Source: Streptomyces aurantiacus
GTDB taxonomy: Bacteria > Actinomycetota > Actinomycetes > Streptomycetales > Streptomycetaceae
DNA length: 64,000 bases
Direction: 5' to 3'
Assembly: GCF_027107535.1 (NCBI RefSeq)
Contig: NZ_CP114283.1
Location: 4,712,001 to 4,776,000 of the forward strand
Part shown: positions 51,402-61,263 of the stretch, one piece after another
Numbering within the stretch: the stretch's first letter is position 1
Layout: the number at the start of each line of letters is the position of its first letter
Notes under the pieces: generated by a model
The model's database searches: none
Told to the model about the DNA's origin: nothing
What the model saw: the letters and a program-made list of their open reading frames with translations, nothing else
Position numbers and translations under genes: made by a program

Positions 51402-51890
51402 TCAGGGGGTGGGATCGGAAGGGCGTTGCCGCTGCTGGGTGTCGGCGAGGCGGGCCAGTGTTTCGGCGATGCCCGGCAGGAGGTCGGCCGGGATGTGGTC
51501 GAGAACCCGGCGCCGGGCGCTGGCGAGGTGGGCGGGTTGAGCCGTTCGCATGGCGTGCAGGCCGGTGTCGGTGAGGACGGCTTCGCTGCCGCGGGCGTCC
51601 TGGCTGTGGCGTTCCTTGCGCACCATGTCGTGGCGGGACAGGCCGTCGATGATCCTCGTGATGCGTGAGGGGGTCAGGCCGGAGGCGGTCGCGAGGGCGG
51701 ACATGCGCATGCGGTGGTCGGGTGCCTCGCTCAGCAGCAGCAGGACGGCGAACTCGGTCATGGTCACGCCGGTGCGGCCCATGTCCTCCTCCAGCAGGCG
51801 CGGCAGGGAGTGCACCAGACGCCCCAGGCTCTGCCACAGCAGCAGTTCGTCGGCGTTCAGCTGATCGTCTTCGGGCGGGATGGAGTCCAT
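51402..51890 (-). CDS. MarR-family transcriptional regulator
   Basis: 162 aa winged-helix regulator: LGRLVHSLPRLLEEDMGRTGVTMTEFAVLLLLSEAP, then MSALATASGLTPSRITRIIDGLSRHDMVRKE (recognition helix and wing, ~60-95). ATG 51890 gives the usual start; a TTG at 51920 would lie inside the operator region. Divergent from the hydrolase gene, so it likely represses both. Confidence 0.88.
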   Translation of the reverse strand: MDSIPPEDDQLNADELLLWQSLGRLVHSLPRLLEEDMGRTGVTMTEFAVLLLLSEAPDHRMRMSALATASGLTPSRITRIIDGLSRHDMVRKERHSQDARGSEAVLTDTGLHAMRTAQPAHLASARRRVLDHIPADLLPGIAETLARLADTQQRQRPSDPTP

Positions 51891-51904
51891 GCGGACCACT
51901 GTAT

Positions 51905-51948
51905 TTGACTGGGCAAGCAACTAGTGTGATTGTTGCTGAAGCAAGCAA
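51905..51948. promoter_or_regulatory. MarR operator/promoter region
   Basis: AGCAAC (51916-51921), 10 nt, GTTGCT (51932-51937) forms an inverted repeat, and GCAAGCAA occurs at 51913-51920 and 51941-51948. TTGACT at 51905-51910 is a possible -35 box for the plus-strand genes. Position between divergent MarR and hydrolase genes fits direct control. Confidence 0.6.
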
Positions 51949-51963
51949 ATTAAGGGGGGCTGC

Positions 51964-52833
51964 ATGACTTCCCAAGCACCTGCACCGGACGGTTTCCAGC
52001 ACGCTGTCGCCGACGTCAACGGTGTCGGCATCCACTACGTCGCCGGCGGGTCCGGGCCCGTGGTCGTCCTCATTCACGGCTGGCCGTTCAGCTGGATCGA
52101 GTGGCGGGCTCTGATGCCGCTGCTCGCGGCCCGGGGCTTCACGGTCATCGCCCCCGACCTGCGCGGTTCCGGCGACTCCCGGATACCGGACGGCCACTGG
52201 ACCAAGCGGGAGGAGGCCGAAGACCTCCATCACCTGCTCAGGCACCTGGGCCACGACCGCGCGTACGTGGTCGGTACCGATGTCGGCACGGTGACCGCTC
52301 ACGCCTGGGCCCAGCATCATCCCGACGACGTGGAGCGGCTGGTGCTCAGCGAGGCGTTCCTTCCCGGCTACGGCCTGGAGGAGCACATGAACCCCGCCAC
52401 CGGGGGCTCCTGGCACTTCGGCTTCCACGCCCAGAGCGAGCTGGCCGCCATGCTCACCGCGGGCAAGGAGGAGCAGTATCTGTCCGGCTTCTGGACGGTG
52501 ATGACCCGCGGCGGCATCACCGAGGCGGACCGCGCCGACCTGCTGCGCGCCTACACGCGTCCCGACGCGATGCGCGGCGGGTTCGAGCACTACGCCACCC
52601 TCGTCCAGGACGGCCGGGCCGCCCGCGCGGACGGCCGTCTGATGATGCCCGTCCTCGTCCTGAACGGCGAGCACGGCCTGCCCCAGAGCGTCCTGCTGGA
52701 GGGCGCGCACGCCGCCGCTGACGACGTCCGCGCGGACACCGTCCCCGACGCCGCTCACACCTTCGCCGCCGACAACCCGGCGTGGACGGCCGACCGGCTG
52801 ACCCGCTTCTTCACCACCGCCCCCGCCGCCTGA
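51964..52833 (+). CDS. Epoxide hydrolase-like alpha/beta-hydrolase
   Basis: 289 aa. HGWPFSWIEWR oxyanion region near 38, DLRGSGDS near 70, and an Asp nucleophile in VGTDVG near 110, so epoxide hydrolase/haloalkane dehalogenase type rather than Ser esterase. DAAHTF supplies the C-terminal His. GGGGGG lies 5 nt before ATG 51964. Followed by the NmrA-like gene at 34 bp, likely one MarR-controlled transcript for detoxifying an electrophile. Confidence 0.85.
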   Translation: MTSQAPAPDGFQHAVADVNGVGIHYVAGGSGPVVVLIHGWPFSWIEWRALMPLLAARGFTVIAPDLRGSGDSRIPDGHWTKREEAEDLHHLLRHLGHDRAYVVGTDVGTVTAHAWAQHHPDDVERLVLSEAFLPGYGLEEHMNPATGGSWHFGFHAQSELAAMLTAGKEEQYLSGFWTVMTRGGITEADRADLLRAYTRPDAMRGGFEHYATLVQDGRAARADGRLMMPVLVLNGEHGLPQSVLLEGAHAAADDVRADTVPDAAHTFAADNPAWTADRLTRFFTTAPAA

Positions 52834-52867
52834 GACGCGGCGCCGCCCAGCACACGGAGCACCTCTC

Positions 52868-53770
52868 ATGCAGATCCTCGTCATCGGCGCCACCGGCTAC
52901 GCCGGCCGCCGCGTCTCCACCGCCCTGACCCGCGCCGGGCACACCGTCCTGGGCCTGGCCCGCGACACCACCGCCCCCGCGGCCCGGGACCTCACGGTCA
53001 ACGAGGTCACCCCCGTCGAGGGGGACTTCTCCAAGCCCGAGACCTGGCGCGAACACCTTGAAGGCACCGACGCCGTCGTCCATCTCCTCATGGACATGAG
53101 CGACCCCGTCGGCGGCGACCAGCGCCTGTTCGCCGAACTGCTCGCCGCACAGGAGCGCGACGGCCGCCGCCGGCACCTGGTGTTCACCACCGGCATCTCC
53201 AGCTACGGCCGCACCGGCCTGTCCCTCATGGACGAGAACACCCCCGGCAACCCCGAGAGCCCCATCGGTTTCCGCTTCGGCCTGGAAAAGGAACTGGCCG
53301 CCTCCGGCCTCGCCCACACCGTGGTCCGCCCCGGGTTCATGTACGGCGGGCCGGCGAGCACCTCCATGACCGGTCAGTGGTTCGCCGCCGCCGAAGCGGG
53401 CAGCCCGGTCTTCTACGGTGACGCCGCCAAGCGGTGGAGCTGGGTCCACGTCGACGACCTCGCCGACGCCTACGTCCGCATCCTCGACAACCCCGCCGCC
53501 GTCGACGGGGAGACCTTCGTCATCGCCGACGACCAGCGGCTGACCGCCCTGGACATGCAGCATGCAGCCGTACGGGCTGCCGGCTACACCGGCGAGATCA
53601 CCCAGGTGAGCGCCGAGGCCGGGGGCATGATGCAGATGGCCGCCGACCAGGACGAACTCGTCACCAGCGCCAAGGCCCACCGCCTGCTCGGCTGGACCCC
53701 CCGGCACACCTCCTTCACCGACAGCCCCGCTCTCCACTACCGTGCATGGAGGACCGCCCAGTCCGCCTAG
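52868..53770 (+). CDS. NAD(P)-binding NmrA/epimerase-like protein
   Basis: 300 aa extended SDR. GATGYAGRRV near 7, a TGISSYG strand near 117, and a YGG/VRPGF region. The classic YxxxK catalytic pair is not obvious, so redox sensing or atypical SDR activity is possible. Second gene of the MarR-associated cassette. Confidence 0.8.
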   Translation: MQILVIGATGYAGRRVSTALTRAGHTVLGLARDTTAPAARDLTVNEVTPVEGDFSKPETWREHLEGTDAVVHLLMDMSDPVGGDQRLFAELLAAQERDGRRRHLVFTTGISSYGRTGLSLMDENTPGNPESPIGFRFGLEKELAASGLAHTVVRPGFMYGGPASTSMTGQWFAAAEAGSPVFYGDAAKRWSWVHVDDLADAYVRILDNPAAVDGETFVIADDQRLTALDMQHAAVRAAGYTGEITQVSAEAGGMMQMAADQDELVTSAKAHRLLGWTPRHTSFTDSPALHYRAWRTAQSA

Positions 53771-54253
53771 ACCGGCGCCTGACGCCGCACCGGGCCGGCG
53801 GCTTCGGTCACCCGCGAAGCCACAACAAGACAGCCGTCACCCCTCCACGCCCCCAGTGCACGCGCCACGCCGCCCTGCCGCCAAATCCGCCATCGGGTCA
53901 CCACATCGGCCGGACGGACTGCTACGCCGGCGCCGACACCCTGCCGCTGACCTGGACAACCGATCTGCTGCTGGAACCGGGCGGCCGTGGCGATCGAGAC
54001 CGGAGCCCACGTCTCGTGGCCGCCGGCATCGAACCTCATCCCGCTCTCGGCCAGGGCGGTCGTCCTGGCCCGGCGTGCGCGTTGGTCGAAGCCGATCGCG
54101 CCCGGCCCGGCACGGCCGAGCACCTGGCTTCCCTGCCTGGCCGTCCTGCTGCCGATACCTCGTCGCGTGGCGCGCAGGACATCAGGGGGCGAGATTGACC
54201 GGGTGCCGTTGACGGGAAGGCATTCAGGCGCTGCTCATCGAGAAGGGACAACT
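53771..54253. other. Gap with no recognisable gene
   Basis: About 480 bp. Several overlapping frames are open on both strands, but none shows a family motif, RBS and codon bias together. Probably residue of deleted sequence. Confidence 0.5.
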
Positions 54254-55615
54254 GTGCCTGTAGAGCCTCCCCCCATACCCCGGGCGGCGGGATAACTCCC
54301 GCTGTTCGGCCACTTCATTCGGCTCTTCCCTGGCCCCTCCCCTTCATCGCCTCGCTCCGTCAGCGCTACGGCCCCCTGGTGGAGATCACACTCCAGCCAG
54401 GCACCCCCACACTGGTCGTCCAGGACCCCGCCCTGATCCGCGCGATGCTCACCACCCCGATCGCGGACACCCTCGACAAGGGTTCGTTCTTCGACGAGAT
54501 GCGCGTACTCCTGGGCACCTCCGTGGTCACCGTCGCCGGAGACGTGCACAGCGCCAAGCGTCGCCAGATGCAACCCGCTTTCGCGCGCCCCAAGCTGGGC
54601 CGGTACGTCGACATCATGCGCACCGAGACGGAAGCCGCACTCGACAGCTGGACCCCGGGTCAGCGCATCGACGTCCGCGAGAGCATGGTCCAGCTGTCGC
54701 TGACCATGCTCACCAAAACGGTGTTCTCCGACAGCCTCGACGCCGCCGCCTTCCGGCAACTACGCCAGAACCTGGCCGCGGTGATGGACAGCGTCGGGCT
54801 GCGGATCATGATGCCAGGCTGGGCCAAGCATCTGCCGCTCCCGCTCAACCGCCGCTTCGACAGGGCCCGGACCGCCATCTGGAGCACTGTCTCCGAGGCT
54901 GTCGCGGGCCTGCGCTCCACCAGCCACGACACCGGCGACATGCTCTCCGTGATGCTCACCGTGCAGGACGAGAAAACCGGCCGCCCGCTGACGGATGAGC
55001 AGATCTGTTCCGAGGTGCTCACGCTCGCGTTGGCCGGCACCGAGAACACAGGCTCGGTACTGGCCTGGGTGCTCTACGAGCTGGCTCGGCATCCCGACAT
55101 CGAAACCGAGGTGCTGGATAGAGCTGGAGCAGGTGCTGGGCGACCGGCCGGTGACCTTCGCGGACATCGGCCGGCTGCCGACCCTGGACCGGGTGATCAA
55201 GGAGGTACTGCGGCTGCATGTCACGGGCTGGATCCTGACCCGCCGCACCCTCACGGAGACCAAGCTCGGGCCGTGGACGCTGCCGGCCGGTACGAACCTG
55301 GCCTACTGCCAGCACGCCCTGCACCGCGACCCGGACCTCTATCCCTCGCCGCTGCGGTTCGACCCCGACCGCTGGCCGGACGGAGCTCAGGAACTCCCGC
55401 CAGGAGCTCTTCTGCCGTGGGGTGCGGGCAAACACCGGTGCATCGGTGACCGGTTCGCAACCACCGAGCTGATCACCGCCCTGGCCACGATTCTGCGGAC
55501 GGTGCGCTTCACGCTGGCCCCCGGCCAGACGGTGCGCCCGGTGGCACGGGCCACTGTGCGCCCCGGAAAGATGCTGATGACCGTGCAGGAGCGCAGATCG
55601 GCTGCCGTGCATTAG
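54254..55615 (+). pseudogene. Cytochrome P450 pseudogene
   Basis: Recognisable P450 over its full length: proline-rich start VPVEPPPIPRAAG, LFGHFIRLF, I-helix LALAGTENTGSVLAW, VIKEVLRLH, and heme loop WGAGKHRCIG. At least three lesions are visible: an in-frame TAA at 54293-54295, a 1-nt shift near 54329-54334, and another near 55118 (GAT-A-GAGCTGGAG). GTG 54254 is the natural start. Not expected to make a functional enzyme unless sequencing errors are involved. Confidence 0.85.
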
Positions 55616-56594
55616 AACGAGCGGGCTGACCAGATGGGCGATGGCGTGAACCACCAGTTCTCGCCGTCGGTGGGTGAGCGGAAAGGGCGCCTTCAGTACC
55701 TCCGCATACGAACAGTGCGACGACGAGGTAGTGGAGGGCCTTTTCCGTTCCTCGGCAGGGACGCGGCGGAGCCAACGCAGAGCGTGTCGGGTGAGGGCGG
55801 TCCGCCGACAGGCTCTGACCACGACCGTCACCGCTGCCCGGGATCGACTCGCAACGAGCCTGGAACGGGGCTGTGTTGACCACCGCATCGAATTGTCGCG
55901 CGTCGCGGCTGGTCGTGGAGCGGATGTGCGGGGCGCTTCGATCCCTGGACCGCCACAGGCGCTGGGTGGGGATTCAGCTCACCTTGAACCTCGGCGAGGC
56001 TGAACCTCGCTAATTGCGTCGAGAGGAATCACCCCCCCCAGCCGACGTCTCCACAGCGGGTCGCCGGACCCTGTGACGGGATTCCCGGTCGACCTCCCAC
56101 GTGCGCAGCACCCGCCGCGCTTTCGAGTATCGGCAGGCACGCACTGAGTACGGAGCCAGCTGCGCCGATCCCCGCGATCCGACGCGGTATCCCGCCCGGA
56201 TCAGCACGGACACCCAGAGCCTGAGACTTGGCCTGGCTGAGGCCGCCACACACGCCTTCGGCGGCGCCAGCAGCGCCCAGCGAGGGGACCAGCGAGCTGC
56301 CGTACCCGGCTGACCGTGCGGAGCGGGCGCTGTTCGACGACTCGATGCAGGCGCCAACCTGGTGCTGCGCTGCCACCCTGACCCCAACACCGCACGCACG
56401 TCAGCAGATCCGAGAAACAGCGCCTAACAATTTTTCGAGGATGTGCGTGGATACCGTGTCGCCGGGCACAAGGGCTATCGCACCGAGGTCCTGGTGCAAT
56501 TCGGAGCCGGGACCTACCGGTCGAGGGGAATTTAGGCCGTTGTGAAGCTCATACGCACACGCGTCTGAGTCGGACCTGACGACAGGAACTTGAA
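55616..56594. other. Decayed accessory DNA
   Basis: Nearly 1 kb without a complete gene. Short open stretches on both strands lack starts, RBS or family motifs. One plus-strand fragment ending at 56535 (VAGHKGYRTEVLVQFGAGTY) looks like the tail of an element-encoded protein I cannot name. Confidence 0.5.
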
Positions 56595-56750
56595 ATGATC
56601 ATTCTTGGCCTTATTCTGCTGATCATCGGCTTGCTTGTCGGCATAGGGCTGCTGACAACGATCGGCGGCATCCTCATTCTGGTGGGCGCCATCCTGTGGA
56701 TCCTGGGTGCGACCGGCCGCGCGGTCGGTGGACGCAAGCACTTCTTCTGA
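56595..56750 (+). CDS. Small hydrophobic membrane protein (DUF6131-like)
   Basis: 51 aa, almost all one or two transmembrane helices: MIILGLILLIIGLLVGIG..., then a short basic tail ending GRAVGGRKHFF. It closely resembles the tiny conserved actinobacterial membrane proteins annotated as DUF6131. AGGA lies about 8 nt before ATG 56595. Function unknown. Intact among pseudogenes. Confidence 0.75.
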   Translation: MIILGLILLIIGLLVGIGLLTTIGGILILVGAILWILGATGRAVGGRKHFF

Positions 56751-56752
56751 GG

Positions 56753-57000
56753 TCAGGGCGCCTCACCAAAACGCTGCGACGAGTGACTGTCCTTGGCTTC
56801 CTCCTCGTTGGAGAGCCAACGTCGTGAGGAACTGAGGATCGCGCGTTTGAGCTGCCGGTTGCCGCCTCTGGGTGCGTGTTCGCCGTGGCTCGATGCCTCG
56901 GATGACTTCGCGGTCGGGGCGAGGCTGGCGTAGGAGGCCAGGCGGGCGGGGATGGTGAAGCCGGTGCCGTCGCGGACGGTGGACGGCGACATCCCCGCTG
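56753..57000 (-). pseudogene. IS110-family transposase C-terminal remnant
   Basis: The minus strand encodes DGTGFTIPARLASYASLAP followed by GEHAPRGGNRQLKRAIL, matching the conserved second domain (transposase_20) of IS110 enzymes. The RuvC-like N-terminal half is missing, and the upstream sequence is in broken frames. Confidence 0.75.
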
Positions 57001-57039
57001 CCTCCACTGCCCTGCCGGCTGGAGCCACGCACCCGCCCG

Positions 57040-57960
57040 CTCGGTGCGCCGCACCACCACCCGGCCGGCTGCGGAGACAGCAGCCGTTGCCATCCCCACC
57101 GCTGGTACGGAACCTCCGGCCGCGCCTGCCGCACCGGCCGGGGTGGGTTCGGTGAGCTCCTGGTCGACGGAGGTGGCGATGGCGTTGCCCAGCAGCGGCC
57201 GTAACCGGGCCACCGTCCAGACGGACGCCGTTCTGCATGCGCCCGAAGCCGGGGTGCCGGTGCCGCTGTTCGAGTGGACAACTGCACGGAGTCCACGGAC
57301 GTTCCGGTGGCGAAGTCGACCGCTACCGCCGCTTCTTCCGCCAGAAGACCAAAGACCACCAGGGCCGTGAACTCCCGGTGTGGCGCACCCTGTTCCCGCC
57401 GACCTTCCGGAGGAGTATCCGCCGGTGGCCGTGGTGTTCAACCCGGGTATCCGTACTGGTGAGCAGGCGTTGAAGAACCGTATGAACCGCGTCCTGGATC
57501 TCACCCGGGAGTTCCGGTCCGGCAGCTGGGAGCGCATGGGCGGCCTGTCGGGGGATCCGGACGACGGGTACCGCGACTACAGCGACGCCATCCCGCTGCT
57601 GTTTTCACGACCCTGCCCCGCCTGCAAGACGACAGGCCGCTCGGGGCGGTGTGGCGGCTGTGCGGCCACCGCCAGTGGCAGACCTTCACCGACGCCCTCG
57701 CCAACCCCGACGACATCGAGATGTGGTGGCGCCGCGACGACGAACGCCGCCGGGAGCATGATGCCCGGTTGGAAGCCGAACGACTTCAGTCGCGGGAAGA
57801 ACTCGAACGGATACGGGCAGCCTGGCAGGAGGAAGACGAACGGGAACACGATTCCCCGCAGGGCCCGGACCCGGATGCACAGCCGTGCCAGCGGTACGGT
57901 GGACCGCTCTCCGGCGCGTGGGGCGAGGGCGACGACCTCCTTGCCGCGCCAGACGCTCTT
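57040..57960 (+). pseudogene. Replication-relaxation protein, frameshifted remnant
   Basis: Segments of an actinomycete plasmid/ICE replication-relaxation protein can be followed through at least four frame changes: VLHAPEAGVPV, YRRFFRQKTKDHQGRELPVWRTLFP, PPVAVVFNPGIRTGEQALKNRM, YRDYSDAIPLLF, then LCGHRQWQTFTDALANPDDI and a charged coiled C-terminus. N-terminal part absent. The final open frame runs on into the integrase fragment, so it should not be read as one gene. Confidence 0.65.
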
Positions 57961-58089
57961 CGGCAAGCGCCAGCGAAACCCGTAGGGCCGGGACCGGAGA
58001 CGGGGTTCTGCGCTGCACGGGCCGGCAGGGGTCGCCCCAGGGAAGAAGTCGGCGTCCGTGGCGCCGGTCCCGGCACCCCTTGCGCCGGC

Positions 58090-58420
58090 CACCTGTCCCT
58101 GCCGGGCCGCACCATCCGCCTGGCCGAGCCGGTACGCGTACGCCTGGCCGTCTATCTCACCCACCGGTGCCAGCGCCGGCCGCACACCGCCAACCCTCAC
58201 TTCTTCGTCACCAGCCGCACCGCCCTGTCCACCACACCCGTCAGCCGGCCCTGGCTCTACCGCCACTACCCCGCCTCCAGCCACCTCCTGCGCGACGACC
58301 GCATCATCGACGAGGCCCAGGCAAACGGAGACACCCGCATCATCTGCGAACTGTTCGGCCTCACCTACCACGCCGCCACCCGCTACACCCGCCCCTACCG
58401 GGATGCGGCCACGCCGCAGC
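58090..58420 (+). pseudogene. Integrase/recombinase C-terminal remnant
   Basis: Encodes VRLAVYLTHRCQRRPHTANP, then HFFVTSRTALSTTPVSRPW and LCELFGLTYHAATRYT-like text, resembling the C-terminus of Streptomyces site-specific integrases. No catalytic N-terminal part, no own start. Fused in frame to the preceding remnant. Confidence 0.55.
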
Positions 58421-58601
58421 CACCTGCCACGCCACCCCGGCCGATGCCGACAGAGCACGGGGGAGAAGAGGCATTTCCTCTTGGTGCGGCAGCCGCCTTT
58501 CACTGCCGTCCGAGCAGAACGTGGAGGAGGGCTACTGTCGGCGTACACCTGCATGTCCCCAGGCACGTACAGCTGAACGTGCCCGGGTTGCCGTACCGGA
58601 T

Positions 58602-59537
58602 TCAGTTCCTCCGTCGGTACGTTCCGGGTGCCGTTCCGTGCGTTCGTTTGAACGCGTTGGCGAAGGCGAACTCGGATGTGTAGCCCACTTGGGTGGCGAT
58701 GGATCTCAAGGGTGCGTCTGATGTCCGCAGCAGGTGCGCCGCCGTGGTCATCCGCCACCAGGTCAGGTAGCTGAGGGGTGGTTGACCGATGAGCAGGGCG
58801 AAGCGCCTGGCGAACGGAGCCCGGGAGAGCCCGGCTTCTGCCGCGAGTTTCGCCACGGTCCACGGCGAAGCCGGGTCTCGGTGGATGGCGTGGAGGGCGG
58901 CGGTGACCGGGCGGTCGTTGAGTGCGGCAGCCCATCCGGTGGTGTTGCCCAGGGAGGACTGTCCGTTGAACCAGATGCGCAGGATGTAGAGCAGCAGCAC
59001 GTCCAGCAGCGCGGGGACGGCTGCGTCCGTGCCCAGACGCGCGTTCTCCACCTCTGCGGCCAGTAGCTCGACGGCCGCACTCAACTCCGGATGGCGGCCT
59101 GCTTGTGCCGGGAGGTGGATCAGATCCGGGAGGGTCAGCAACAGCGGGTGGGTGCGGGACAGGTCGAGTTGGTAGGCCCCGCAGAGCACTACGGTGACCG
59201 GGCCGTCCTCTCCGCTCCAGTCGACGCTGTCGGAGACGTAGGTGCCGGACAGTTGGTGGTCGGCGGGACCGCAGGCAGGGGCCGTCACCGGGGTTCTGGG
59301 GCTGTCCGCCAGGGTGTGGCCGCTGCCGTGGGGAAGGAACACCACGTCGCCCGCGCCCAGTTGGACGGGCTCCGTCTCCGAAGGCAGCAGCCAGCAGGAA
59401 CCCTGCAGGACCACCTGGAAGCCCGCCGACCCTGGGACGGAGGCGAACTCCTGTCTCCACGGGGCATGCCACCGCACGTGCGCCGAGCGGGAGCGGCCAG
59501 TGCGCGTCACCGCGACCACGTCGCTGAGTACATCCAT
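58602..59537 (-). CDS. AraC-family regulator with cupin sensor
   Basis: 311 aa. The N-terminal AraC_binding_2/cupin_6-type domain (~1-180; GAGDVVFLPHGSGHTL) and two C-terminal helix-turn-helix motifs (VAKLAAEAGLSRAPFARRFALLIG and SIATQVGYTSEFAFANAFKR). Divergent from the oxidoreductase with a 90-bp gap, a common arrangement in which the AraC protein controls its neighbour. ATG 59537 chosen from the domain start. Confidence 0.9.
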   Translation of the reverse strand: MDVLSDVVAVTRTGRSRSAHVRWHAPWRQEFASVPGSAGFQVVLQGSCWLLPSETEPVQLGAGDVVFLPHGSGHTLADSPRTPVTAPACGPADHQLSGTYVSDSVDWSGEDGPVTVVLCGAYQLDLSRTHPLLLTLPDLIHLPAQAGRHPELSAAVELLAAEVENARLGTDAAVPALLDVLLLYILRIWFNGQSSLGNTTGWAAALNDRPVTAALHAIHRDPASPWTVAKLAAEAGLSRAPFARRFALLIGQPPLSYLTWWRMTTAAHLLRTSDAPLRSIATQVGYTSEFAFANAFKRTHGTAPGTYRRRN

Positions 59538-59627
59538 ACGGTGAGCGTACGCGTGCGAGACGTTCGCGTATGAACTGGGCGCTCTGGCGCATGGATCGTC
59601 TCTTGCGTGCGGTCGTAGATTCGCGGC

Positions 59628-60557
59628 ATGACGATGATGAAGACCGCGCGTATCCATGAATTCGGCGATGCGTCCGTGATCCGCTACGACACCGTTCCGC
59701 GCCCTCGACCCGCCTTCGGAGAAGTACTCGTCCGTGTCGCCGCGACCTCGTTCAATCCCACCGAGGCCGCGTTGCGCGCCGGGATGCTGCAGGCGTTCCT
59801 TCCCGTGGACCTGCCGTACACGCTCGGCTGGGACGTCGCCGGCACCGTGGCCGAGATCGGCCCGGGGGCGCAGGGATTCGCCGTCGGCGACCGGGTCATG
59901 GGGTGGCTCGACAGCGGAGGGGCCGCGGAATACGTACGGGCGCCCGTCGCCGTGCTGGTCGCGGTGCCGGACGCTGTCCCTCTCGCGAACGCTGCGGCTC
60001 TTCCCCTGGCCGGCCTGACGGCATGGCAGGCGGTCTTCGAGCATGGCAAGGTGGCCGCTGGTCAGCGGGTGCTGGTCAACGGTGCGGGCGGTGGCATCGG
60101 CGGCTTCGTGACGCAGCTTGCGAAGTATGCCGGAGCCGAGGTGATCGCTACGGCCGGTGCTCGAAGCACCGAGGTGGTCCGGAGGCAGGGCGCGGACCGA
60201 GTGATCGACTACACCGCAGGGCCGGTGGGCGCGTCGCTCGACGGCCCTGTGGACACTCTGCTCAATCTGGTCCCGCTGAGCCCACCGGACGCCGCGGCTC
60301 TGGCGCCTCTGGTCCGGCCGGGCGGGCGTATTGTCTCGATCGCGACCCCGGTCAAGTCACCTGCCGATGCCGGGGTCACTGCGATGCACATCGTCGCCCG
60401 AAACGATGTAGCGCATCTGGCGGCGCTGGTGGAACTCGTCGAGGCGGGTGCGGTCGCCATCGACGTCAGCGAGTCGCGCCCGCTGACCGACCTCGCAGAC
60501 GTCCACCGCCTCAGTGAGGCCGGCCGGACCCGAGGCAAGGTCATCATCATCCCTTGA
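59628..60557 (+). CDS. Quinone oxidoreductase / zinc-type alcohol dehydrogenase family
   Basis: 309 aa medium-chain reductase. GDVxG-like cofactor region NGAGGGIGGFVTQLAKYAGAEVIATAG near 150, and the substrate-domain GWDVAGTVAEIG near 65. No zinc-binding Cys set, so NADPH:quinone/enone reductase type. Likely regulated by the divergent AraC protein. Confidence 0.88.
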   Translation: MTMMKTARIHEFGDASVIRYDTVPRPRPAFGEVLVRVAATSFNPTEAALRAGMLQAFLPVDLPYTLGWDVAGTVAEIGPGAQGFAVGDRVMGWLDSGGAAEYVRAPVAVLVAVPDAVPLANAAALPLAGLTAWQAVFEHGKVAAGQRVLVNGAGGGIGGFVTQLAKYAGAEVIATAGARSTEVVRRQGADRVIDYTAGPVGASLDGPVDTLLNLVPLSPPDAAALAPLVRPGGRIVSIATPVKSPADAGVTAMHIVARNDVAHLAALVELVEAGAVAIDVSESRPLTDLADVHRLSEAGRTRGKVIIIP

Positions 60558-60600
60558 GCCTGGGCGGCCGAACGTGCTCTTCAGCTCCCACGCACCCCTC

Positions 60601-60636
60601 CGGTAGGCACGTTCCCGTCGGTAGGCACGTTCCCGT
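60601..60636. repeat. Tandem 18-bp repeat
   Basis: CGGTAGGCACGTTCCCGT twice in perfect tandem. It lies in a minus-strand open frame (60581-60730, hydrophobic then NVPTDGNVPTG) that lacks an RBS and is not called. Confidence 0.8.
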
Positions 60637-61017
60637 GTACCTGGTTGAGCATGTTGGCGGGTACGCCGACAGCTACGACTGCGATGCCGACCAGCAGGGC
60701 GGTCCCGAAGACGGGGATCGTGCCGTGCACCTGTGGCCGCGGCTACACCGGCATCGTCCTCGACACGGAAGAGGTACTCATGTGGTCCTCGGGGAACTCC
60801 GGCCCATCCACGGCCTGTCCCCGCACGACGACACCTCAGGCGGCTGCCGAAGCGTCCCACCGGGTCCCCTGCTGAACGACCGCCGCTGACCATCCCCTCG
60901 CAGGGCCCGCGGCTCAGCAGGTGACCTGATCCCTGGCCGTGAAGTGGGCTGGGCCGGATGACGCACCGTGTGATCAGGTGCAGTCACTTCCGTCGGTCAC
61001 CGTTCCCAACGAGGAGA
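60637..61017. other. Gap without supported gene
   Basis: About 380 bp. A short hydrophobic minus-strand frame (VFGTALLVGIAVVAVGVPAN) may be the end of a decayed membrane protein. Nothing else is supported. Confidence 0.45.
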
Positions 61018-61051
61018 AAGGCCCGCCAGCGAGCGCATGCTGACGGGCCTT
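61018..61051 (-). terminator. Terminator of the small-peptide operon
   Basis: AAGGCCCGCCAGC / GCTGACGGGCCTT hairpin (12 of 13 paired, 8-nt loop). On the minus strand it is followed by TTTCTCC and lies 32 bp beyond the stop of the last peptide gene. Confidence 0.75.
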
Positions 61052-61082
61052 GATACACCATCAAGCTAGCGGTAAGTGCCTT

Positions 61083-61205
61083 TTACGTCTGGCCGGGCGG
61101 CATGCCACAGCAGGCGACAGTTTCGGTCTGGTCGGCGCCGGCGAGCGGTGTCACTGCGAGCACTGCCGCGAGTGCTACGAGCAAGCCGAGTACGGCTTTG
61201 CGCAC
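61083..61205 (-). CDS. Small secreted CC-motif peptide, paralogue 1
   Basis: 40 codons, GTG start with AAGGAG 6 nt upstream. MRK, a ~17-residue hydrophobic core, then an Ala-x-Ala cleavage site (PLAGA) predict Sec export. The mature part would be DQTETVACCGMPPGQT. Two close paralogues follow upstream on the same strand. Only 58 bp separate it from paralogue 2, so they are probably cotranscribed. No family recognised. Confidence 0.75.
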   Translation of the reverse strand: MRKAVLGLLVALAAVLAVTPLAGADQTETVACCGMPPGQT

Positions 61206-61263
61206 GGTCTTCTCCTTGTCGTGAGGGGAAAACTGATCCAGCGCTTCTGCTGTCGATGGCCCT

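Noticed and set aside
57649..58683. Single 344-codon gene
   Set aside because: It fuses the tail of a replication-relaxation remnant with an integrase remnant; there is no proper start and there are two unrelated similarities.
60581..60730. Minus-strand 49-codon membrane ORF
   Set aside because: It has a hydrophobic segment but no RBS, and the C-terminus is made of the 18-bp tandem repeat. Probably a remnant.
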